This document shows, one piece after another, positions 6,648-11,143 of a stretch of 11,143 bases of DNA. The stretch comes from an uncultured Spirochaetales bacterium (GTDB taxonomy: Bacteria > UBP6 > UBA1177). The position numbers and the translations under genes are program-made. How positions within the stretch are numbered: position 1 is the stretch's first letter; every line of letters begins with the position of its first letter. The notes beneath the pieces are model-generated. The model made no database searches and had not been told where the DNA came from. It saw only the letters and a program-made list of their open reading frames with translations. The stretch is from NCBI GenBank assembly GCA_902780365.1, contig CACZFE010000060.1, forward strand, positions 1-11,143, given 5' to 3'.

Positions 6648-7856
6648 TTAAAAATCAAGAATGTCGTCGGAAAGTGTGTCGAATTTTTTGCCGTCGGAAA
6701 TGATTCCGAGATCGATGAATTTAACTATTTCCGACATGAGAATGAAGTCGTCATTTTCGTGGAAAGCATTGAGATATTTAATGATTTCCTTTGAATTTAC
6801 CATGGACTGAAGCGTGTCGAGCTCAGCTTTGGACAATTCGGAAAGCTTTCCCTTAATCGGATTTGCGAACTCAAGTTTGCCGTTGTTGACGATGGTCCTG
6901 TATTTTGTGAGGTTCCCTTTCTGGTTGGAAATCTCCATGAAAACATCTTCAAGCTGCCTGTTGGCCGCTTCGTCTTTCGGCGCGTTGTCGATTTTGAACG
7001 AGTATTCGCCGTCTTTAGCCAGAAGTGCGCGGGAAAGAGCCTTTTCCTGAGAGAAATTCTTGTTCGTGATCGATTCGCAGGCAACGATTCCTGATGCGCT
7101 TATCGTGACTTCGATCTGTTCCGCAAAAGGCGAGGTTATGTTGAGCTTGAGATATCCTGCTGAAGCCGACTGAGCAAGGATCTTCAGCAGATCTGCGACA
7201 TCCATAGCCGAAAGACTTCCGGTAGAAGAAGTGTTCATGGTTGCCAGATTATCTTTTTCAATATCAGATTTTGTTGTTTTTTTCAGGTTGAGTTTGCCGA
7301 TATTGACTTTTGCGCTGTCATTCTGTTTTGAAGATTCAGCCGGTTCCGGAGTTATAACCTGAAGCGACTCGTCGAGCGTGAAAGCCTCTTCTTCGTCATT
7401 TTCCTGAATCTGCGGTCTGCTTTCCGGAATAGTATTTTCCTGAGCCTTTCTTGACCTTGTGAAACTGTTTTCTTTGAACGAAACTTCCACTGCGTTTTCG
7501 TTCGGAGCAGCTTCGTCTCCTACAAGAATCGTGGAATCGCCGACCGAGAAATTGGACCCGATTTTGAGCTCCGTTTCGGTCGAAGGGCTAAGTTTCTCGC
7601 CGTTGACATATGTACCGTTCGTGCTGTTGTGGTCCTCGATGAAGAGTTTGCCGTCACGTGCCGTTATCGAAGCGTGATTACGGCTGACCTTTGAATCAAC
7701 GATTGCTACATCGGAAGAAATATCGCGTCCGATAGAAAGTTTCTGACCTTCGCGGATAGAAAATTCACCGCCGGCATACTTTCCTTTTACGAAAGTAAAC
7801 TTTATTTTATCCGTGTCGGTTCCAAGATTTTTTACCAAGTTACTGTATTTGCCCAT
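6648..7856 (-). CDS. FHA-domain protein with C-terminal DUF4388-like region
   Basis: A 402-residue soluble protein with no signal peptide or membrane segment. The N-terminal FHA domain (about 18-113) shows the phosphopeptide-binding signature GR (43-44), SRNH (58-61) and STNGTYVNG (78-86), so it should bind phosphothreonine ligands. A charged, presumably flexible linker (about 115-205) rich in Glu, Ser and Asn follows. Then GSLSAMDVADLLKIL (213-227), SAGYLKL (232-238), GIVACES (256-262) and GEYSF (283-287) resemble DUF4388, the PatA-like N-terminal domain seen in deltaproteobacterial signalling proteins. A helical C-terminus (about 340-395) may be a small helical or winged-helix domain. The ATG has a strong AAAGGAG ribosome site and its own promoter. 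It heads an operon with aroE and the methyltransferase. It probably acts in Ser/Thr-kinase signalling, but no kinase lies in the window and its partner is unknown. The FHA call is firm; the DUF4388 call is moderate. Confidence 0.88.
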   Translation of the reverse strand: MGKYSNLVKNLGTDTDKIKFTFVKGKYAGGEFSIREGQKLSIGRDISSDVAIVDSKVSRNHASITARDGKLFIEDHNSTNGTYVNGEKLSPSTETELKIGSNFSVGDSTILVGDEAAPNENAVEVSFKENSFTRSRKAQENTIPESRPQIQENDEEEAFTLDESLQVITPEPAESSKQNDSAKVNIGKLNLKKTTKSDIEKDNLATMNTSSTGSLSAMDVADLLKILAQSASAGYLKLNITSPFAEQIEVTISASGIVACESITNKNFSQEKALSRALLAKDGEYSFKIDNAPKDEAANRQLEDVFMEISNQKGNLTKYRTIVNNGKLEFANPIKGKLSELSKAELDTLQSMVNSKEIIKYLNAFHENDDFILMSEIVKFIDLGIISDGKKFDTLSDDILDF

Positions 7857-7861
7857 AAAAA

Positions 7862-7869
7862 TCTCCTTT
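7862..7869 (-). promoter_or_regulatory. Strong ribosome-binding site of the FHA gene
   Basis: The minus strand reads AAAGGAGA, with the ATG six bases further on. This is the best Shine-Dalgarno in the window and supports the start at 7856. Confidence 0.75.
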
Positions 7870-7890
7870 ACAAAGATTCAAAAACACCGC

Positions 7891-7919
7891 CCTATACTAT
7901 ATTAAGAAAATCTTTTCAA
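7891..7919 (-). promoter_or_regulatory. Sigma70-like promoter of the FHA-aroE-methyltransferase operon
   Basis: The -35 box is TTGAAA (7919-7914) and the -10 box is TATAGG (7896-7891), with a 17-base spacer, about 35 bases before the FHA ATG. An overlapping TATAGT gives an alternative -10 with poorer spacing. It lies just past the stop of the small membrane protein gene; I see no clear terminator there, so readthrough is possible. Confidence 0.5.
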
Positions 7920-7925
7920 GAAAAT

Positions 7926-8348
7926 TCACTCTTTAACGTTGCCGGATGGTGTCTTGATTTTAGTTTCGAATGTTTTTTTGGCTGAATCGATGAAGGAGAG
8001 GACAAGGTTCGTCTCCTCTTTAGAAACTGAGGCCGAATCGATGTTTTTAACAATAAAATCGGTCCTGTCGTAAAAATTCGCGATTTCTTCTTCTGTCGGC
8101 TGATGTCCGGCATCGATCCTGTTGAGAAGAATTACAATCGAGTCGAGATACTTGGAAAGCAGCTCTTTTTTCAGCGATTTTTCCTTGTAAACCAGACATT
8201 CTTCATGTTCCGAAAGAAGTTCTAACTTCTCCGCCTTGAGCCTGTTTATCTCATCATCCATTGAAGAGACTTTTTTCAGGCTGAATACCGTTGAAATCAG
8301 CAAAACAACTGCCGCAGTCAGCAGGATAACCGTAAAAATTCTGTTCAT
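7926..8348 (-). CDS. Small single-pass membrane protein, unknown function
   Basis: A 140-residue protein I do not recognise. Residues 4-23 (FTVILLTAAVVLLISTVF region) form one hydrophobic N-terminal helix without a lipobox, so it is probably a membrane anchor. Residues 27-67 are a charged, heptad-like helix (SMDDEINRLKAEKLELLSEHEE) likely to form a coiled coil. The rest is predicted helical and hydrophilic with a single Cys at 51. A GAGGTG Shine-Dalgarno lies just before the ATG. It sits 21 bases after the hemolysin III gene and is probably co-transcribed with it. By position and size it could be a small scaffolding or envelope protein, but nothing specific supports a function. Confidence 0.8.
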   Translation of the reverse strand: MNRIFTVILLTAAVVLLISTVFSLKKVSSMDDEINRLKAEKLELLSEHEECLVYKEKSLKKELLSKYLDSIVILLNRIDAGHQPTEEEIANFYDRTDFIVKNIDSASVSKEETNLVLSFIDSAKKTFETKIKTPSGNVKE

Positions 8349-8369
8349 TTTTCACCTCGAAAATTAAAG

Positions 8370-8903
8370 TCAAAGCAGCGCGACGATCGCCATATAGTGC
8401 AGAATCGCGCCGAAAAGGACAAAAAAGTGCCATATTCCGTGGAAATATTTCCTTTTTGAAAGGTAAAAATAGCTTCCGGCCGTATATACCAGACCGCCTG
8501 CAATCAGATAAAGCATCGAAGCTCTGAGCCCTTTCGACCAGAGAATGTAGAGCAGAAAGACCGAAAGCCATCCCATGAGGACGTAAAGCCCGGTCGAAAG
8601 TCTTTTGAATTTGAGCGTGAGACATGAAAAAACGACGCCGGTGAGCGCCAGATACCAGATCATTACAAGAAAGATTATGGAGTATGGGATTTCGAGCACA
8701 AGCATCAGCATCGGGGTGTAAGTTCCCGCGATCAGAAGGTAAATCGCGCTGTGGTCGATACGTCTGAAAACTTTTTTTGCGGTTTCGTTCCTCATTGCGT
8801 GATAGCATGTGGATGATTCGAACGAAATGAAAAGCATGGCGCTGTAAATAGCCGTTGTAGCACTCTGCATCGACGTGCTTGATTTGTAGGCAAGCATGAC
8901 CAT
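8370..8903 (-). CDS. Hemolysin III / PAQR-family integral membrane protein
   Basis: Hydrophobic multi-pass inner-membrane protein of the HlyIII/PAQR superfamily (YqfA-like). Visible motifs, numbered from the first ATG, are SSTCYH (30-35), RRIDHSAIYLLIAGTYTP (47-64) and HGIWHFFVLFGAILHY (155-170). These carry the His/Asp residues (H35, D50, H155, H159, H169) that match the family's metal-binding and conserved positions. About six transmembrane helices are visible in this 177-residue form, while the family normally has seven and about 210 residues. Translation upstream of this ATG continues in frame with GEEFLNAFSHAFGALFA, which is the family's conserved N-terminus, yet no ATG, GTG or TTG is available for it. 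The coordinates given are the first canonical start, and the true protein is probably longer. Despite the historic name, a cytolytic role is not implied; bacterial members are linked to membrane-lipid homeostasis. Confidence 0.85.
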   Translation of the reverse strand: MVMLAYKSSTSMQSATTAIYSAMLFISFESSTCYHAMRNETAKKVFRRIDHSAIYLLIAGTYTPMLMLVLEIPYSIIFLVMIWYLALTGVVFSCLTLKFKRLSTGLYVLMGWLSVFLLYILWSKGLRASMLYLIAGGLVYTAGSYFYLSKRKYFHGIWHFFVLFGAILHYMAIVALL

Positions 8904-9026
8904 CGCGTAGATCGCGAAAAGTGCGCCGAATGCATGACTGAAAGCATTGAGAAATTCTTCGCCCTGAGAGTATTTTTTAGATGATGAGGTGAAATTAAAA
9001 AACGGGATCGGATTAAAGTTCGATTT
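8904..9026 (-). other. In-frame 5' extension of the hemolysin III gene lacking a canonical start
   Basis: The hemolysin III frame stays open from 8903 back to a TAG at 9027-9029. The part from about 8963 to 8904 encodes GEEFLNAFSHAFGALFA, matching the E..N...H N-terminal motif of the family, so it is very likely translated. No ATG, GTG or TTG codon exists in frame here; the only near-start is an ATC at 9006-9008. No Shine-Dalgarno is evident. Possible explanations are a rare start codon, frameshifted translation from the upstream lipoprotein, or an assembly error. Confidence 0.7.
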
Positions 9027-9822
9027 CTATTTCTACTTCGATTACGCACTGGTCAGCCGAGAAGCAGTGGCATACAGCTTCGACGAGTTCCGCAGCAGTT
9101 CCTTGGAAGCCGAGGATCTGTGCAAGTGTCTTGCAGAAGTCCTGGCTTACGATTTTTTCGCAGTCGCCTTCATACCACAGATAACCTTCTTTGCAGCCGC
9201 ATGTGAACGAATCGCCGTCAGGAGTGCATACGCCGTCAGAATTTTCAAGGCTCAGGCACTGGTTCGGGTTGCACGGTTCAACCGTCGTATCACCGGAATC
9301 GGCAGGATCGGTGTCGCCGGAGTCAGCTGTGTCGGTCGTATCTGCCGTATCAGCTGTATCAGTCGTGTCAGTTGTATCTGTTGTGTCAGTTGTATCTGTC
9401 GTGTCAGTCGTGTCAGTCGTGTCAGTTGTATCTGTTGTGTCAGTTGTATCTGTTGTGTCAGTTGTATCTGTTGTGTCAGTTGTATCTGTTGTGTCAGTTG
9501 TATCTGTTGTATCGGTCGAGTCGGTATCGGCATCGGTGTCGGCCGTATCCGTTGTGTCGCTGTCCGTTTTGTCAGTGTCTGTTGCATCTGTATCAACTGT
9601 ATCCGTTGCGTCGCTGTCAGTTTTGTCGGTGTCTGTCGCATCGGTGTCTGCAGCTTCTGAATCGGTCGTGTCAGCCGGATTCTCAGCTTCGGTGTCGGTT
9701 GCGTCGGTGTCGACAGCTTCGGTGTCAGTGTCTATAAGATCTTCAAGTTTGGTGTTTCCGTCACAGGAAACTACGAAAAATAACGCTACGAAAATCGCAA
9801 AAATAAAGCATACTTTTTTCAT
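9013..9822 (-). CDS. Small lipoprotein with Thr-Asp repeat stalk and EGF-like head
   Basis: Predicted lipoprotein of 269 residues. The signal peptide MKKVCFIFAIFVALFFVVSC has lipidated Cys20. A long acidic low-complexity stalk built almost only of Asp, Thr and Ala (about residues 31-181), including many DTT triplets, follows. Next come an EGF-like Cys module (about 182-222; CNPNQC...CTP...CGC...C) and a short C-terminal segment with four more Cys ending in an alternating Glu/Ile/Val strand. I chose the ATG at 9820-9822 because GGAG (9829-9832) lies six bases before it. An in-frame ATG at 9834 is four codons upstream but has no ribosome site. A strong promoter lies at 9899-9926. The stalk probably holds the head domain away from the membrane; ligand and function are unknown. 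The stop TAA is at 9013-9015, just upstream of the hemolysin III gene. Confidence 0.88.
   Translation of the reverse strand: MKKVCFIFAIFVALFFVVSCDGNTKLEDLIDTDTEAVDTDATDTEAENPADTTDSEAADTDATDTDKTDSDATDTVDTDATDTDKTDSDTTDTADTDADTDSTDTTDTTDTTDTTDTTDTTDTTDTTDTTDTTDTTDTTDTTDTTDTTDTTDTTDTADTADTTDTADSGDTDPADSGDTTVEPCNPNQCLSLENSDGVCTPDGDSFTCGCKEGYLWYEGDCEKIVSQDFCKTLAQILGFQGTAAELVEAVCHCFSADQCVIEVEIEIEL
9431..9502 (-). repeat. Perfect 18-bp minisatellite inside the lipoprotein stalk
   Basis: Four perfect tandem copies of the 18-bp unit tctgttgtgtcagttgta (plus strand), with another exact copy at 9377-9394 and degenerate 9-bp relatives over about 9359-9520. Each unit encodes two Asp-Thr-Thr triplets. Because 18 is a multiple of three, copy-number change would lengthen or shorten the stalk without breaking the frame. 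Confidence 0.9.
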
Positions 9823-9898
9823 CTTTTTCTCCATAAAAAATTACAATATCAACCGTTTTTACTTAATTTAAACATGCCAATTTTAAAAAAACCGCGGT

Positions 9899-9926
9899 AT
9901 TATAGACAAAAAAAATAAAAATGCAA
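9899..9926 (-). promoter_or_regulatory. Sigma70-type promoter of the Thr-Asp lipoprotein
   Basis: The -35 box is TTGCAT (9926-9921) and the -10 box is TATAAT (9904-9899, perfect consensus), with a 16-base T-rich spacer. Transcription would begin near 9892, giving a leader of about 70 bases before the ATG at 9822. It lies directly after the upstream terminator. Confidence 0.72.
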
Positions 9927-9967
9927 GAGTTTCTTTACTTTTTTTTGAGAAAAATTAGCTTGTTAGC

Positions 9968-9997
9968 AAAAAAAACGGGAGCCGAGGCCCCCGTTTT
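9968..9997 (-). terminator. Rho-independent terminator of the inositol synthase gene
   Basis: On the minus strand, arms AAAACGGG (9997-9990) and CCCGTTTT (9979-9972) form a GC-rich hairpin. A possible inner GCC/GGC pairing lies in the loop, and the right arm runs into eight consecutive T (9975-9968). It starts 24 bases past the TAG at 10021 and precedes the promoter of the next gene, so it separates the two units. Confidence 0.88.
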
Positions 9998-10020
9998 AAA
10001 AAATAGAAGCGTTTAAAAAA

Positions 10021-11143
10021 CTAGTCTTCTTTCGAATAATCGTAGTATTCGTTGCCGAGATGCGTGATAAGTTCTTCGCCCATCATGTATCTGAGCGTAT
10101 TTTTGAGTTTGGTGTGCTGGATGAAAACATCGTGTTCCGGATAGAGGCCTTCAGCAACCATCGGGGACTTGAAGTAGAAGCTCATCCATTCCTGGATACC
10201 GTACATTCCAGCTCTTCTTGCAAGGTCGATGAAGAGAAGCGTGTCAAGAACGACCGGAGCTGCAAGGATGGAGTCGCGGCAGAGGAAGTTTACTTTGATC
10301 TGCATCGGCATGTTGAGCCATCCGAAAATATCGATGTTGTCCCATGCTTCTTTCTCGTCTCCTCTCGGCGGATAGTAGTTGATTCTTACTTTGTGGTAGT
10401 AGTTGCCGTAAAGTTCCGGATAGTTTTTAGCGTCAAGAATGGTGTCGAGAACGGAAAGCTTCGAAACCTCTTTGCTTTTGAAGTTAGCCGGATCGTCAAG
10501 AACTTCGCCGTCGCGGTTTCCGAGAATGTTGGTCGAGAACCAGCCGTTGAGACCGAGCATTCTGAGTTTGAGTCCGGGTCCGATTATCGTTTTCATCAGG
10601 GTCTGACCGGTTTTCCAGTCTTTTCCAGCGATAGGCATCTTCATCTTGTTTGCGAGTTCCTGGATCGCTCTGTTGTCAACTGTGCAGTTCGGCGAACCGT
10701 TGATGTAGGGAAGCCCCATGCTGAGTGCTGCGTAAGCGTAAACCTGGCTCGGAGCAACTTCAGGATGGAAACCGTCTTCCATAGCTTTTTCGAAGTCAGC
10801 AAGCGTATTGTGGATTTCGCACGGTTTATGGTAAGCTTCGGTCGAAGCGTTCCAGACCATAACTGCTCTCGAGCAGCCTTTTTCCTTCATCGTGTTTTTG
10901 ATGTCGTCCATAAGCTGATGAGCGAGATCCATGTAGTTTTTGCCGGTTTTTACGTTCGGACCGTCAAGTTTTTTAACCCATTCGTGGTTGAAAACAGCCT
11001 TCATCGGTTTGATTGCGAGCATTTCGTCTTTAACCGGTTCAAGGTCTTCCGAGCGGACTACTGCTGCGTGTTTAGCCGATTCGTACATATTGTCGGTGAA
11101 AATATCCCAGCCTGCGAATTCAAGGTCGTTGATGTCTGCAAGC
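10021..11143 (-). CDS. Inositol-3-phosphate (myo-inositol-1-phosphate) synthase, 5' end beyond window
   Basis: NAD-dependent cyclisation of glucose-6-phosphate to 1D-myo-inositol 3-phosphate, the committed step to inositol lipids and soluble inositol compounds. About 373 residues are visible. The N-terminal NAD-binding loop lies beyond the right edge. Diagnostic segments are AGKDWKTGQT (the family's lysine-containing catalytic region), the NILGNRDG stretch (eukaryotic form NHLGNNDG), FKSKEVSK with its conserved lysines, and DSILAAPVVLDTL near the C-terminus. The open frame continues past the ATG at 11088 to the edge with LEFAGWDIFTDN, which is conserved in the family, so that ATG is internal. 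Commonly named ino1/MIPS, but I assign no symbol. The stop TAG is at 10021-10023 and a strong terminator follows, so the gene ends its transcription unit. Confidence 0.92.
   Translation of the reverse strand, partial: LADINDLEFAGWDIFTDNMYESAKHAAVVRSEDLEPVKDEMLAIKPMKAVFNHEWVKKLDGPNVKTGKNYMDLAHQLMDDIKNTMKEKGCSRAVMVWNASTEAYHKPCEIHNTLADFEKAMEDGFHPEVAPSQVYAYAALSMGLPYINGSPNCTVDNRAIQELANKMKMPIAGKDWKTGQTLMKTIIGPGLKLRMLGLNGWFSTNILGNRDGEVLDDPANFKSKEVSKLSVLDTILDAKNYPELYGNYYHKVRINYYPPRGDEKEAWDNIDIFGWLNMPMQIKVNFLCRDSILAAPVVLDTLLFIDLARRAGMYGIQEWMSFYFKSPMVAEGLYPEHDVFIQHTKLKNTLRYMMGEELITHLGNEYYDYSKED

Noticed and set aside
7857..7925. Terminator after the small membrane protein gene.
   Set aside because: The stretch has T- and A-rich runs but no GC-containing hairpin followed by a T tract; only a promoter is supported.
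8254..8808. Minus-strand open frame of 184 codons overlapping the hemolysin III gene.
   Set aside because: It is a shifted frame of the hemolysin III gene; its Arg/His/Cys-rich product shows no family motifs, while the other frame shows YH, GTYTP and HxxxH.
9431..9502. Short direct repeats that might suggest a CRISPR array.
   Set aside because: Units are 18 bp, head to tail with no spacers, and encode a regular Asp-Thr-Thr stalk.
9823..9834. Upstream ATG at 9832-9834 as the lipoprotein start.
   Set aside because: It lacks a ribosome site; the GGAG overlapping it is well spaced for the ATG at 9820-9822, which also gives a more typical signal peptide.
9191..9871. Long plus-strand open frame encoding Val-Val-Ser repeats opposite the lipoprotein stalk.
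   Set aside because: It is the antisense image of the Asp-Thr-Thr repeat; no homology, no ribosome site, and the minus-strand gene has a signal peptide, an EGF module and a promoter.
11086..11088. ATG at 11086-11088 as the start of inositol synthase.
   Set aside because: The frame stays open to the window edge with conserved family sequence before it, so this Met is internal.

Overview
This window carries genes on the minus strand only. It looks like part of a moderately AT-rich genome from a Gram-negative-type (diderm), probably uncultivated bacterium. Three genes encode predicted lipoproteins with a lipobox ending in Ser-Cys, an Asp/Thr- or Asp/Glu-rich linker and short EGF-like Cys modules. 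Two of these also carry several DUF1566 (Lcl C-terminal, PF07603) domains. From general knowledge this style of surface lipoprotein is common in Myxococcota/deltaproteobacterial-type and other uncultivated lineages, but no marker gene here fixes the phylum.

Layout, read in the direction of transcription (right to left). (1) Positions 10021-11143 hold the C-terminal part of a myo-inositol-1-phosphate synthase, closed by a clear rho-independent terminator at 9968-9997. (2) A strong sigma70-like promoter at 9899-9926 drives a small lipoprotein with a Thr-Asp minisatellite stalk and an EGF-like head (9013-9822). Behind it are a hemolysin III/PAQR-type membrane protein with no canonical start codon for its conserved N-terminus (8370-8903, extending to about 8963 or beyond) and a small single-pass membrane protein (7926-8348). 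(3) A second promoter (7891-7919) precedes a compact operon: an FHA + DUF4388-like protein (6648-7856), shikimate dehydrogenase aroE (5889-6644, TTG start), and an RsmB/NOP2-type RNA m5C methyltransferase (4712-5899, overlapping aroE by 11 bases). (4) A third promoter (4636-4663), preceded by a triple 8-bp repeat, drives two tandem paralogous modular lipoproteins: A (1932-4601, complete, 889 aa) and B (2-1930, cut by the window edge). Only one base separates the stop of A from the ATG of B.

The inositol synthase, shikimate dehydrogenase and RNA methyltransferase are housekeeping genes. The accessory content is the lipoproteins. A and B share one architecture, EGF / CTGQ module / DUF1566 x2 / EGF x2 / CTGQ module / DUF1566 (x2), which suggests an internal duplication followed by a gene duplication. 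They retain DNA-level identity: a 47-bp exact repeat and a 73/77-bp identical 5' end. The third DUF1566 domain of A has an anomalous Tyr/His/Asp/Asn-rich segment. No gene-free stretch exceeds 300 bases; the largest gap is 9823-10020. I found no tRNA, rRNA, CRISPR array, transposase or prophage gene.
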